From Alphaproteobacteria bacterium (GTDB taxonomy: Bacteria > Pseudomonadota > Alphaproteobacteria > UBA8366 > Aestuariispiraceae), in NCBI GenBank assembly GCA_033344895.1, contig JAWPMN010000001.1, forward strand, positions 744,001 to 808,000: a DNA stretch of 64,000 nt. Direction: 5' to 3'. Both the position numbers and the translations under genes were made by a program. Positions 51,087 through 58,878 of this stretch are shown here, in pieces. Under the pieces are notes generated by a model, which did not search any database, was not told where the DNA came from, and saw only the letters and a program-made list of their open reading frames with translations. The first letter of the stretch is position 1, and every line of letters starts with the position of its first letter.

Positions 51087-51239
51087 TCAATGTCACTTTC
51101 GACTCCTCCCCATTTCGTCACCCGGACCGCTGCAAGGATACGTCGACAAACATAGCCTAACACACCCGGCGCACACACATCTCAAAAAATTTATACGATC
51201 GCCGCTTTTCCCCGGATCACCGAAATGCAGAAAATTGTT

Positions 51240-51251
51240 ATGTCTATACAT
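51240..51251. promoter_or_regulatory. Possible GntR-type operator before the DMGDH-type gene
   Basis: ATGTCTATACAT is an imperfect palindrome of the GTxTAxAC style used by HutC-branch GntR regulators. It lies 85 bp before the dehydrogenase start in an otherwise gene-free 249-bp spacer. Confidence 0.3.
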
Positions 51252-51335
51252 GATTGACTTTCCCCCGCTTTCAAACCGAGTCAGAGTGCGCGCGTCCTAA
51301 CGGGAGTACGGATCTGTCTTGATCGGGGGTTGTCC

Positions 51336-53765
51336 ATGAAAAATCAGGCGCGTGTGGTGGTGATCGGCGGCGGCGTCGTCGGGTGTTCGGTTCTGTATCA
51401 CCTGACCAAGCTGGGCTGGACCGACATCATGCTGATCGAGCGGTCGGAGCTGACTTCCGGGTCGACCTGGCACGCGGCCGGCGGGTTCCACACGCTGAAC
51501 GCCGACACCAACATGGCGGCGCTGCAGGGCTATACGATCAAGCTGTACCGCGAGCTGGAGAAGATCACCGGCCAGTCCTGCGGGTTGCACCATGTCGGCG
51601 GCGTCACCATCGCGACGACGCCGGACCGCCTTGACTATCTGAAGGCGGAGCGCGCGAAGCATCGGTACATGGGCCTGGAGACGGAAATCGTCGGGCCGGA
51701 AGAGATCAAGAAGCTTTCGCCCATCACCAATGTCGACGGCGTGCTGGGCGGGCTCTACGACCCGCTGGACGGGCATCTGGACCCGTCGGGCACGACCCAT
51801 GCCTATGCCAAGGCCGCCCGCATGGCCGGGGCCGAAATCGTCCTGCGCAACCGGGTGATCGAGACCAACCCGCGCCCGGACGGCACCTGGGACGTGGTGA
51901 CCGAGATGGGCACCGTCCATGCCGAGCATGTCGTCAATGCCGGCGGATTATGGGCGCGCGAGGTCGGCGAGATGGCGGGCATCATGCTGCCGCTGCACCC
52001 GATGGAGCACCAGTATCTGGTGACCGGCGACATCCCGGAAGTCTATAAGCGTGAAGAGGAACTGCCCCATGTCATGGACCCGGCGGGCGAGACCTATCTG
52101 CGCCAGGAAGGCCGCGGCCTCGTCATCGGCATCTATGAACAGGATTGCGACCCCTGGGCCGTCGACGGCACGCCGTGGGATTTCGGGCATGAGCTGCTGA
52201 ACGACAATCTGGAACGCATCGCCGAGCCGCTGGACGCCGCCTTCAAGCGCTATCCGGTGCTGGAGCGCGCCGGGATCAAGACCATCATCAACGGCCCCTT
52301 CACCTTCGCGCCGGACGGCAACCCGCTGGTCGGGCCGATCCCCGGCCTGCGCAATTACTGGTCCGCCTGCGCCGTCATGGCCGGGTTCAGCCAGGGCGGC
52401 GGTGTCGGCCTGACCCTGGCCGAATGGATGGTCGAGGGCGAACCGGGCCGCGACGTCTATGCCATGGATGTCGCCCGGTTCGGCGATTACTGCACCCGCC
52501 CCTATACCCGCATGAAGGTGAAGGAGAACTATCAGCGCCGCTTCTCCATCTCCTACCCCAATGAGGAACTGCCGGTCGGCCGGCCGCTGCAGACGACCCC
52601 GGCCTATGGGCTGTGGAAGGCGCAGCGCGCGGTCTTCGGCTCCGGCTATGGGCTGGAACATGTGAACTATTTCGCGCCCGAGGGCGAACCGCTGTTCGAA
52701 ACGCCGACCTTCCGCCGCTCCAACGCCTTCGACGCCATCGCCGCCGAATGCCGCGCGGTGCGGGAGGCCGTGGGCATCAACGAGATCCACAATTTCGGCA
52801 AGTATCTCGTCTCCGGCCCCGGCGCCGTCGACTGGTTGAACCGCATCATGGCGAACCGCGTGCCGAAAATCGGCAAGATCGCCCTGACCCCGATGCTGTC
52901 GCCCAAGGGCAAGATCATCGGCGATTTCACCATGGCCCGCCTGGCCGAGGAGGAGGTGCAGCTCACCGCCTCCTATTCCGCGCAGGCCTTCCACATGCGC
53001 TGGTTCCTGCACCACCTGCCGCAGGACGGGTCGGTCGCGCTCCAGAACGTCTCGCTGCAGCGTATCGGCTTCCAGATCGCCGGGCCGAATGCCCGCGAGC
53101 TGCTGTCCCGCGTCACCGACAGCGACGTCTCGAACGCGGCGATGCCCTTCCTCAGCTGCACGCCGGTCGAAATCGGCCCGATCCCGGCCCTGGTCAACCG
53201 CGTCACCTATACCGGCGATCTGGGCTACGAGATCTATGTCGACGCCGTCCACCAATGCGCGCTCTACGAGGCGCTGTCGGCGGCCGGCGAAGACCTGGGC
53301 CTGAAACCCTTCGGCATGCGCGCGATGATGAGCCTGCGCCTGGAAAAGAGCTTCGGCTCCTGGATGCGTGAATTCCGCCCGGAATTCACCTGCGCCGAAA
53401 CCGGTCTGGACCGTTTCATCAGCTTCAAGAAGAACGATTTCATCGGCCACGATGTCGCCGTCCAGGAACGCGACAATCCCCCCGCCCGCCACCTGGCGAC
53501 CTTCATCGTCGACACCGGCAACGGCCCCGATGCCGCCGACTGCGTCGCCGACGAGCCGATCTACAAGGACGGCAAGGTCGTCGGCTTCGTCACCTCAGGC
53601 GGCTACGCCCATTACAGCCAGAAAAGTGTCGCCATCGGCATGATCCCGAAGGAAATGATCGAAGACGGCGCCCAATTCGAAATCGAAATCCTGGGCGAGG
53701 TGAAACAGGCCACGCTGATCGAGGAAGTCCTGTTCGACCCGAAGGCGGAACGGATGCGGGGGTAA
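51336..53765 (+). CDS. Dimethylglycine/sarcosine dehydrogenase-type flavoprotein
   Basis: This is an 809-residue enzyme. Residues about 5-380 are the FAD-dependent amine oxidase domain (VVVIGGGVVGCSVLYHLTKLG) with the covalent-FAD His in SGSTWHAAGG (about 46-53). Residues 430-790 are the aminomethyltransferase (GcvT) domain that binds tetrahydrofolate, ending LIEEVLFDPKAERMRG. It oxidises a methylated glycine and passes the methyl carbon to folate and electrons to ETF, and thus to ETF-QO (40676-42328). Length and order match dimethylglycine or sarcosine dehydrogenases; which substrate is not decided. The ATG at 51336 is preferred to a TTG at 51330. Confidence 0.9.
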   Translation: MKNQARVVVIGGGVVGCSVLYHLTKLGWTDIMLIERSELTSGSTWHAAGGFHTLNADTNMAALQGYTIKLYRELEKITGQSCGLHHVGGVTIATTPDRLDYLKAERAKHRYMGLETEIVGPEEIKKLSPITNVDGVLGGLYDPLDGHLDPSGTTHAYAKAARMAGAEIVLRNRVIETNPRPDGTWDVVTEMGTVHAEHVVNAGGLWAREVGEMAGIMLPLHPMEHQYLVTGDIPEVYKREEELPHVMDPAGETYLRQEGRGLVIGIYEQDCDPWAVDGTPWDFGHELLNDNLERIAEPLDAAFKRYPVLERAGIKTIINGPFTFAPDGNPLVGPIPGLRNYWSACAVMAGFSQGGGVGLTLAEWMVEGEPGRDVYAMDVARFGDYCTRPYTRMKVKENYQRRFSISYPNEELPVGRPLQTTPAYGLWKAQRAVFGSGYGLEHVNYFAPEGEPLFETPTFRRSNAFDAIAAECRAVREAVGINEIHNFGKYLVSGPGAVDWLNRIMANRVPKIGKIALTPMLSPKGKIIGDFTMARLAEEEVQLTASYSAQAFHMRWFLHHLPQDGSVALQNVSLQRIGFQIAGPNARELLSRVTDSDVSNAAMPFLSCTPVEIGPIPALVNRVTYTGDLGYEIYVDAVHQCALYEALSAAGEDLGLKPFGMRAMMSLRLEKSFGSWMREFRPEFTCAETGLDRFISFKKNDFIGHDVAVQERDNPPARHLATFIVDTGNGPDAADCVADEPIYKDGKVVGFVTSGGYAHYSQKSVAIGMIPKEMIEDGAQFEIEILGEVKQATLIEEVLFDPKAERMRG

Positions 53766-53772
53766 CTACCAC

Positions 53773-53857
53773 CGTCATTCCCGCGAAGGCGGGAATCCAG
53801 GGCGCTGTGGCACGACCCTGCCTGTTTCCCTGGATCCCCGCCTTCGCGGGGATGACG
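53773..53857. repeat. Inverted pair of intergenic palindromic repeats
   Basis: Two 30-bp arms, 53773-53802 and 53828-53857, are inverted copies matching at 28 positions. Each contains its own small CCCGC...GCGGG hairpin. This CGTCATTCCCGCGAAGG-type element is a widespread intergenic repeat in proteobacteria. Here it can also terminate the dehydrogenase transcript. Confidence 0.8.
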
Positions 53858-53889
53858 GGATGGAAATGGGGGCAACGGTCCCTGGGCGT

Positions 53890-53951
53890 CCTTGGCGCCT
53901 TCTTTGCGTCCTCTGCGGTTCTCTTCCCCTGAACCGGCAGCCGCCGCAGCG
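53890..53951. repeat. Dispersed intergenic repeat, copy A
   Basis: This stretch of about 62 bp (starting CCTTGGCGCCTTCTTTGCG) recurs at 54589-54651 with a few changes. The two copies flank the ccdAB genes in direct orientation. Confidence 0.7.
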
Positions 53952-53980
53952 CCTCGGAACCGGGTATTGGGGATTTTGCG

Positions 53981-54004
53981 ATATGCGCATATAGTATGCG
54001 TATA
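53981..54004. promoter_or_regulatory. Likely operator of the ccdAB pair
   Basis: The perfect palindrome ATATGCGCATAT (53981-53992) and a second TATGCGTATA (53995-54004) lie just before ccdA. This is the expected place for autoregulation by the CcdAB complex. Confidence 0.55.
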
Positions 54005-54019
54005 GCAATGGAGTTTCCG

Positions 54020-54250
54020 ATGTCCGCCCATGCCAGAAAGCCCACCAACCTGTCCCTCGACGCCGCCCTGATCGGCGAGGCGAAGGCGCTGTCCGTCAAC
54101 CTTTCCCAAGCGGCGGAGGAAGGTGTGCGGGCGGCCGTTGCGAAGGCGAAGGCGGCGCGGTGGAAGGCAGAGAACGCCGAGGCTCTGGATGGCTATAACC
54201 GGTGGGTCGAGGCGAACGGACTGCCGCTCGACAAGTACCGGCAGTTCTGA
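54020..54250 (+). CDS. ccdA: CcdA-family antitoxin
   Basis: This is a 76-residue antitoxin. The N-terminal ribbon-helix-helix (KPTNLSLDAALIGEAKALSVNLSQAAEEGV) binds the operator. The C-terminal part ending AEALDGYNRWVEANGLPLDKYRQF matches the toxin-wrapping tail of CcdA. The ATG at 54020 has GGAG upstream; two earlier in-frame ATGs (53996, 54008) fall in the operator. It is followed 8 bp later by ccdB. The pair lies between two copies of a dispersed repeat. Confidence 0.9.
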   Translation: MSAHARKPTNLSLDAALIGEAKALSVNLSQAAEEGVRAAVAKAKAARWKAENAEALDGYNRWVEANGLPLDKYRQF

Positions 54251-54258
54251 GGAGGGCC

Positions 54259-54558
54259 GTGGCACAGTACGATCTCTACGCCATGCCCGATGGCGCCGGG
54301 TATCTGCTGGACGTTCAGGTGGAACTGCTGGAAGAGTTGCGCACACGGGTCGTTGTGCCACTGCTGCCCCGCGCGGAGGCTCCGCCGCCGGCACGGCGGT
54401 TGAACCCCGTTTTTCCGTTGAACGGCGCGGATCATGTCATGGTCACCCAGAACCTCGCCGCCGTGCCGGTATCGATCCTTGGCAAGCCGGTCGGGTCGCT
54501 GGCGTCGCAGGCCGACGAACTGCGCAATGCATTGGATATGGTGTTCATCGGCTTCTAG
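54259..54558 (+). CDS. ccdB: CcdB-family toxin (DNA gyrase poison)
   Basis: This is a 99-residue toxin beginning at a GTG (54259) with GGAGGG upstream. It shows the CcdB pattern AQYDLYAMPDGAGYLLDVQVELLEEL, VVVPLLP, LNPVFPLNGADHVMVTQNLAAVPV, and the C-terminal gyrase-contact region ADELRNALDMVFIGF. It keeps the aromatic/glycine-rich end needed to trap gyrase, so it looks functional. It is translated with ccdA. Chromosomal ccdAB pairs can stabilise genome regions or act in stress. Confidence 0.9.
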   Translation: MAQYDLYAMPDGAGYLLDVQVELLEELRTRVVVPLLPRAEAPPPARRLNPVFPLNGADHVMVTQNLAAVPVSILGKPVGSLASQADELRNALDMVFIGF

Positions 54559-54588
54559 CCCGTCCCGTCGGCGCCGATTCCTCCGCGA

Positions 54589-54651
54589 CCTTGGCGTCTT
54601 CTTTGCGGCCTCTGCGATTCTCTTCCCCCTATACCGGCAGCGTCCGCAGCG
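54589..54651. repeat. Dispersed intergenic repeat, copy B
   Basis: A copy of the element at 53890-53951 in the same orientation. Its right end runs into the last codons of aroQ (which ends at 54629). Confidence 0.7.
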
Positions 54652-55108
54652 GCGCGGGCATGCCGTCCGGCACGGCGTCCAGCATGCGGGCCGCCGACAG
54701 CATCGCCATCAGATAGCCATAGGGGCCCAGGCCGCAGATCACGGCGGTGGCCGCCGTGGAGATGATGGAATGGCGGTGGTGGATGTCGCGGGCGTGGATG
54801 TTGGAGATATGGACCTCCACGATCGGGCCGTCGAAGGTCTTCAGCGCGTCCAGCAGCGGCACGGAATGGAAGGACAGGCCCGCCGGGTTGAGGATGATCG
54901 CGCGGCCGGTCTTGCGGACCTCGTGAATCCATTCGATCAGTTGACCCTCATAGTTCGACTGACGGAAGGTCATGGACAGGCCCAGCGTCTTCGCGAAACC
55001 GGTGCAGGCTTCCTCAATCTGCGGCAGGGTCGTGGCGCCGTAGATTTCCGGCTCCCGCTCCCCCAGCAGGTTCAGATTCGGGCCGTTCAGGATGGTCAGG
55101 TCGGTCAT
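54629..55108 (-). CDS. aroQ: Type II 3-dehydroquinate dehydratase (AroQ), divergent
   Basis: This is a 159-residue protein of the AroQ family, which dehydrates 3-dehydroquinate in the shikimate or quinate pathways. N-terminal LTILNGPNLNLLGEREPEIYG holds catalytic Arg18 and Tyr23. EVHISNIHARD holds His100, and Arg112 is in HHRHS. The central loop reads NPAGLSFHS where the family has NPxAYTHTS, so the conserved His at that place is Phe80, with a His one position later. This may be a divergent paralogue with changed specificity. GGGGGAGA precedes the ATG. Its last codons overlap a dispersed repeat. Confidence 0.85.
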   Translation of the reverse strand: MTDLTILNGPNLNLLGEREPEIYGATTLPQIEEACTGFAKTLGLSMTFRQSNYEGQLIEWIHEVRKTGRAIILNPAGLSFHSVPLLDALKTFDGPIVEVHISNIHARDIHHRHSIISTAATAVICGLGPYGYLMAMLSAARMLDAVPDGMPAPLRTLPV

Positions 55109-55198
55109 GGCGGTCTCCCCCGGGTCGGATGATCGATGGGCGCCATAGGAGCACGCCCGGGGACGATTGCCGAGAGACTGTTGCCGGGAGGCTTCCCG

Positions 55199-55648
55199 TC
55201 ACGCCGCGAAGGCGATCATCCGGCCGCAGATCAACGTGGCGATCCAGCAGGAGAGCGAGACCAGGGCATGGGTGCGAGGATGGCCGGGCGGCGTCCGGCG
55301 GCTGCCCCACAGGGCGGCGACAGTGCCCAGGACGACGAGCGCGAGCTTCGCCTGGAAGACGGAGAGTGCCAGATAGTCGGCGGGCTGAATGCTGAACAGC
55401 AGCAGCCCGGTCAGGGCGGCGAGGGTCAGTCCCGCCATGGCGCAGGGCCGCAGGACGCGGATCAGCGCGGCGCTGTCCAGCGCCTTCCCGTGCCAGCCCA
55501 GCAGGCGCAGATTCATCGGAACGACGGCGCCGATCAGCAGCGCGATCCCCAGGATATGCGCGGCGCTGACGGCGGCGTAGCCCCAGCGGGCGGTTCGCAG
55601 ATAGGCGGCGGGCGGCGTCTCCGCCAGGGCTGTCAGCAGCGCCTCCAT
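55199..55648 (-). CDS. Four-helix membrane protein (DUF2214/DUF6644-like)
   Basis: This is a 149-residue inner-membrane protein with four predicted helices (about 18-45, 65-88, 95-115, 122-145). Single histidines in AAVSAAHILGIALL and near LGWHGKAL could bind heme, as in small cytochrome-like membrane proteins. It lies 9 bp downstream of the DUF6152-type gene and is presumably cotranscribed with it. I cannot name a function. The two may form a small redox or copper-related unit, by analogy with similar pairs. Confidence 0.7.
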   Translation of the reverse strand: MEALLTALAETPPAAYLRTARWGYAAVSAAHILGIALLIGAVVPMNLRLLGWHGKALDSAALIRVLRPCAMAGLTLAALTGLLLFSIQPADYLALSVFQAKLALVVLGTVAALWGSRRTPPGHPRTHALVSLSCWIATLICGRMIAFAA

Positions 55649-55657
55649 CGCCGGGGG

Positions 55658-56026
55658 TCAGTTCCGTTCCGGGTAGAGCACGAATTCCCGGTCGCCGATA
55701 TAGAACGTTTCCGCCTTCAGCAGTTTCTGGGACGGGTCGGCGGCGGGTTCGCCGATGATGCGGATTTCGACGCCTTCCGCCAAGTCGCCGTCCTGCACGC
55801 CGGCGCGTTCGTTGCGCCAGGGCTGGCCGACCTCGACGGTCCAGATCTCGCCCTCCGCATCGACTTTCAGGACGCCGTGAGGGTTGCCCAGTTTCGCCGA
55901 CTGGATGACGCCGGTCAGTTCGATATTGCCGCCGGTCGTCCAGCGCCAGCCGTGATGGGCCATGGCCGTCGCCGCGACGCCGAGAAGGATCATGAGGCCC
56001 GCCAGAACGGGGATGAGATATCGCAT
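55658..56026 (-). CDS. Exported DUF6152-type protein
   Basis: This is a 122-residue periplasmic protein. A signal peptide (about 1-22, ending AMAHH) is followed by a small beta-barrel-like domain with HHGWRWTTGGNIELTGVIQSAKLGNPHGVLKVDAEG and a WTVEVGQPWRNERAG segment. The HHGW/NPHG histidine pattern is that of DUF6152 proteins, often near copper or redox genes. The ATG at 56024-56026 has AAGGAG upstream. Pairing with a four-helix membrane protein downstream is also common for this family. Confidence 0.8.
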   Translation of the reverse strand: MRYLIPVLAGLMILLGVAATAMAHHGWRWTTGGNIELTGVIQSAKLGNPHGVLKVDAEGEIWTVEVGQPWRNERAGVQDGDLAEGVEIRIIGEPAADPSQKLLKAETFYIGDREFVLYPERN

Positions 56027-56213
56027 GTCGACGCTCCTTGCCTCTGTCGGAATGACAATGGTCAATCTAGCGCCGGGCGCGGCGCTTTCCAGCCGGGCAC
56101 ATGCCGCGAAAGTCCTCTCCAATTCACTTTACACCGCCCCCCGCCGCGGCTACACGCGTTTACGTCCAATCGGACAGAGGTCTCAACGAGGACGAGTGGA
56201 GAGGGGAGTTCCG

Positions 56214-56840
56214 ATGACCAGGCTTTTTGCCCTTATTTCTTTCATTGTTCTGCTGGGCGGGTGCGCCGCCGGCAATACGTATCAGATGGACCTGGATACG
56301 GTCGATACGGCGGTCGATACGGATAAATCCGTAGCGGTCGCGACCGTGGACCTGCGGCCCTATATCGTCAGCTCCGACAAGACGCCGGATTTCGTTGGCC
56401 TGCAACGGGGCGGCTTCGGCAATCCGTTCGACGTTCTGACAACCAGCACCAATCCCCTGGCGGAAGACGTCACGTCGACAATCACCAAGGCGCTTGCCCG
56501 GAAAGGCATCACCGCGACGCCGGTCACGACAGCACCGCTAACCGGCGTGGATGAGACCCGCAGCATGCTGTTTGACGCCGGACGTGACCGGTCGCTATTG
56601 GTGACCATGTTCGAACTGAAGTCGGATACTTTCTTCAACACCGCTCTGCACTATGACCTGAAGGTCTTTGTGTTCGACGATCAAGGTAACGAGCTGGCGT
56701 CGAAATCCTTCACGGGACCGGACAATCTCGGCAACCTGGGCAGCATGCCCAGCACGGTTGGGGAGGGCGTCTCGGCCGAGTACGGCCGCAAGATCGCCGC
56801 GATCCTGAATTCGCCGGAAATCATCGCCGCGCTGAAATAA
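56214..56840 (+). CDS. Putative outer-membrane lipoprotein (208 aa)
   Basis: This is a 208-residue lipoprotein. The signal peptide ends in the lipobox LLGGC (Cys17), followed by AAG, favouring the outer membrane. The mature part is a mixed alpha/beta domain with paired strands (SVAVATVDLRPYIV, SLLVTMFELKSDT, YDLKVFVFD) and a helix before the end (GVSAEYGRKIAAILNS). The fold style resembles YajG/CsgG-like lipoproteins, but I am not certain. GGGGAG precedes the ATG. A terminator follows. Confidence 0.75.
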   Translation: MTRLFALISFIVLLGGCAAGNTYQMDLDTVDTAVDTDKSVAVATVDLRPYIVSSDKTPDFVGLQRGGFGNPFDVLTTSTNPLAEDVTSTITKALARKGITATPVTTAPLTGVDETRSMLFDAGRDRSLLVTMFELKSDTFFNTALHYDLKVFVFDDQGNELASKSFTGPDNLGNLGSMPSTVGEGVSAEYGRKIAAILNSPEIIAALK

Positions 56841-56865
56841 GCGCCGCATCGGTATGCCGACAAGG

Positions 56866-56897
56866 AGGGCGGTCCATTGCGGGCCGCCCTTTCCGTT
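56866..56897. terminator. Hairpin terminator between convergent genes
   Basis: AGGGCGG (56866-56872) pairs with CCGCCCT (56884-56890), followed by TTCCGTTT. It ends the lipoprotein gene and may serve the opposing membrane-protein gene. Confidence 0.6.
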
Positions 56898-56913
56898 TCA
56901 GGATGCCGGCAGG

Positions 56914-57162
56914 TCACACCAGTCCGGAGACAGACGCGTTTCGGCGTTCGACACCATAGACGTAAATGCCCAGGCGCAGGGTCGCCGCGACGCTGATCGC
57001 CGCCGCAAGCCAGAGCGCGACGGTCAGGACCGGAGGCGGCAGGTCCAGCGTTCCGACAATCGCCCAGAAGACGGCGGACAGCACGGCAAAGATCTCGCTG
57101 CCGATCAGCATGGAGATCAGGAACGCGACTGTCGCACAGGACAGCCGGACGGACAGGGACAT
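56914..57162 (-). CDS. Small two-helix membrane protein (82 aa)
   Basis: This is an 82-residue protein with two hydrophobic helices (about 8-37 and 45-70) and a basic C-terminus. The start at the ATG at 57160-57162 has GGAGTG upstream. The much longer open frame that continues upstream is antisense to marR and not real. It diverges from the MarR-family gene with a 138-bp spacer, so it is a likely target of that regulator. The function is unknown. Confidence 0.65.
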   Translation of the reverse strand: MSLSVRLSCATVAFLISMLIGSEIFAVLSAVFWAIVGTLDLPPPVLTVALWLAAAISVAATLRLGIYVYGVERRNASVSGLV

Positions 57163-57279
57163 GGCGGGGTCACTCCAGAAGAAGCCGCAGGAGATATCGT
57201 CGCGGTCCCGACCCGCCACCAGAGGGGCGGCAAACAATATTTTCACGCCCCCCCGCAGCCGTCTCTTGCCAATTTTAAT

Positions 57280-57290
57280 TAGGAGTCCTA
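57280..57290. promoter_or_regulatory. Palindrome before the MarR gene
   Basis: TAGGAGTCCTA is a perfect 11-bp palindrome 10 bp before the marR start, inside an A+T-rich promoter-like stretch. It may be the regulator's own operator. It also contains AGGAG, which may serve as the ribosome-binding site. Confidence 0.4.
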
Positions 57291-57300
57291 TATAAATGTC

Positions 57301-57942
57301 ATGAGCTATCTTCCGAACGACAGTGCCCAGCCCGTCGAGGGCCTGAAACGGATCGCCGCCTATCTGCGTCAGCAGGGATGGCAGGACGGCGAACGGTTGG
57401 GCCTGACACCGACGCAGATCTCGATCCTGCACCTGGTATACCGGCACGGGCCGATGCGGATCGCCCGGCTTGCCGCGCAGGTCGGGGCAACCCAGGCCAC
57501 GGTGAGCGATGCCGTCTCGGCGCTGGTCGCCAAGGGCAGTCTGGAGCGGGTCCGTGACCCGCAGGACGGCCGCGCGGTGCTGGCGACCCTGACCCGGGAC
57601 GGTACCCGGACCATTGCGGAACTGGATGGCGGTGACATCGCTTTGAAGGGGGTGATCGATGGTCTGCCCGCACGCGACCGGGGCGATCTGAATCGCGTCC
57701 TGGTGAAGCTTGTACGCGGCCTGCAGGACGCGGGCGCCATCGCGCCGCAGCGGCTCTGCGTCACCTGCCGGTTCTTCCGGCCCCACCATTATGACGATGC
57801 GGCCAAGCCGCATCACTGCGACTTCGTGAACGCCGCATTCGGGGAGGCGCAGCTGCGTCTCGACTGCGCCGAACACGAGGCGGCCGATCCCGATCTGGCC
57901 CGGCGCAATGCCCGCCGGTTCGAAACGGGACCACCGGCCTGA
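57301..57942 (+). CDS. MarR-family regulator with C-terminal cysteine cluster
   Basis: This is a 213-residue protein. Residues about 30-145 form a MarR winged helix (LTPTQISILHLVYRHGPMRIARLAAQVGATQATVSDAVSALVAKGSLERVRDPQDGRAVLATLT). The C-terminal 60 residues add CVTCRFFRPHHYDD, HHCDFVNAAF and LRLDCAEHE, four cysteines with several histidines that suggest a metal or iron-sulfur site. Such tails let MarR proteins sense redox state or metals. Divergent to a small membrane protein and upstream of a periplasmic protein, it probably controls both. Confidence 0.85.
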   Translation: MSYLPNDSAQPVEGLKRIAAYLRQQGWQDGERLGLTPTQISILHLVYRHGPMRIARLAAQVGATQATVSDAVSALVAKGSLERVRDPQDGRAVLATLTRDGTRTIAELDGGDIALKGVIDGLPARDRGDLNRVLVKLVRGLQDAGAIAPQRLCVTCRFFRPHHYDDAAKPHHCDFVNAAFGEAQLRLDCAEHEAADPDLARRNARRFETGPPA

Positions 57943-58021
57943 CCGAAAGACGCCCCGGCCGCGGCAACGACCGGAGCGTCCGTTTACAACCTCTCTCAGC
58001 ACAGAAAGGAAGTCCCCAATC

Positions 58022-58801
58022 ATGACATGGAACCCCAATCCGGGCCAGAGCAGGCTGGTTCGAAGCCTCCTCGCGACGACCGCGGCCGCCTTACTCTGGT
58101 CGGTCGGGCCCGTCTCCGCCCATGACAGCCATACCGGCGGCATTCAGGCCGCGCCGAATTCCGCCCGCCACGCCGATTTCGACATCGTCCATGCCAAGGT
58201 GACCGTCGACGGCAATGTCGCGACCTTTCACATGGCGGTTTCGGGCACGGCGGGCGAAACCCGACCGACGGCCAGCGGTCAACTGGCCGGGTCGGACGTC
58301 TTCGCCTATGTCTGGCCCACCGGGCTGGATGCATCCGCGGTGGGGTTCGATAGCGGGGCCGGTATCCTGTCGCTGGCGGTCACCGCCCATCCCGACTTCG
58401 ACGATACGCCGCTATTCGACGAGAACGGCGACGGCGATACCGCCAATGACGGCAATCTGTGGCACAGCCACTGGGTCGTCCTGGGCCCGGACGAAGCCTG
58501 CGGCCCCGGCGCATTGAAGGTTCTGGATATTCCGGAAGGAACGACACCCAACCTGCCCCGGACCTGGCCCGGACTGCCGATCCTGATCGACAGTCCCGGC
58601 TGGCAGCCTCTGCTGCACGGTCCGTCCGTCGATGTGAAGGTGCCCTTCGCACACGATCAGGATCTCACCGGCATCGCCTATGACGGGGTGACCAGCGGCC
58701 TGCGTGTGAACGCCAACCTCCACGCGCCGCTGCTTTGCGTCACCGATGTCTTCGATGTGGCCTCGGGCGATCTCAGTCTGCCCGGTAGAATCGAAGAGTA
58801 A
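58022..58801 (+). CDS. Periplasmic protein of unknown function (259 aa)
   Basis: This is a 259-residue exported protein with a signal peptide (about 1-36, ending GPVSA). The mature N-terminus HDSHTGG is His-rich. The rest is a beta-sandwich-like domain (FDIVHAKVTVDGNVATFHMAVSG, then AYVWPTGLD) with acidic loops (LFDENGDGDTANDG, EF-hand-like) and HSHWVVLGPDEACGPGALKV. The last cysteine pair may form a disulfide. AAAGGAAG precedes the ATG. It lies 79 bp downstream of the cysteine-cluster MarR gene on the same strand, so it may be regulated with it. I do not recognise a named family. Confidence 0.7.
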   Translation: MTWNPNPGQSRLVRSLLATTAAALLWSVGPVSAHDSHTGGIQAAPNSARHADFDIVHAKVTVDGNVATFHMAVSGTAGETRPTASGQLAGSDVFAYVWPTGLDASAVGFDSGAGILSLAVTAHPDFDDTPLFDENGDGDTANDGNLWHSHWVVLGPDEACGPGALKVLDIPEGTTPNLPRTWPGLPILIDSPGWQPLLHGPSVDVKVPFAHDQDLTGIAYDGVTSGLRVNANLHAPLLCVTDVFDVASGDLSLPGRIEE

Positions 58802-58878
58802 CCCTGTCGCCGAGATCGGGCCGAGACCGGGGCCGGGAGACGATGGCTCTTCCGGCCCCGGCCCCTATACTGGCGGGC

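Noticed and set aside
51948-53492. 514-aa minus-strand frame
   Set aside because: It is antisense to the dimethylglycine/sarcosine dehydrogenase-type gene, which has full domain support.
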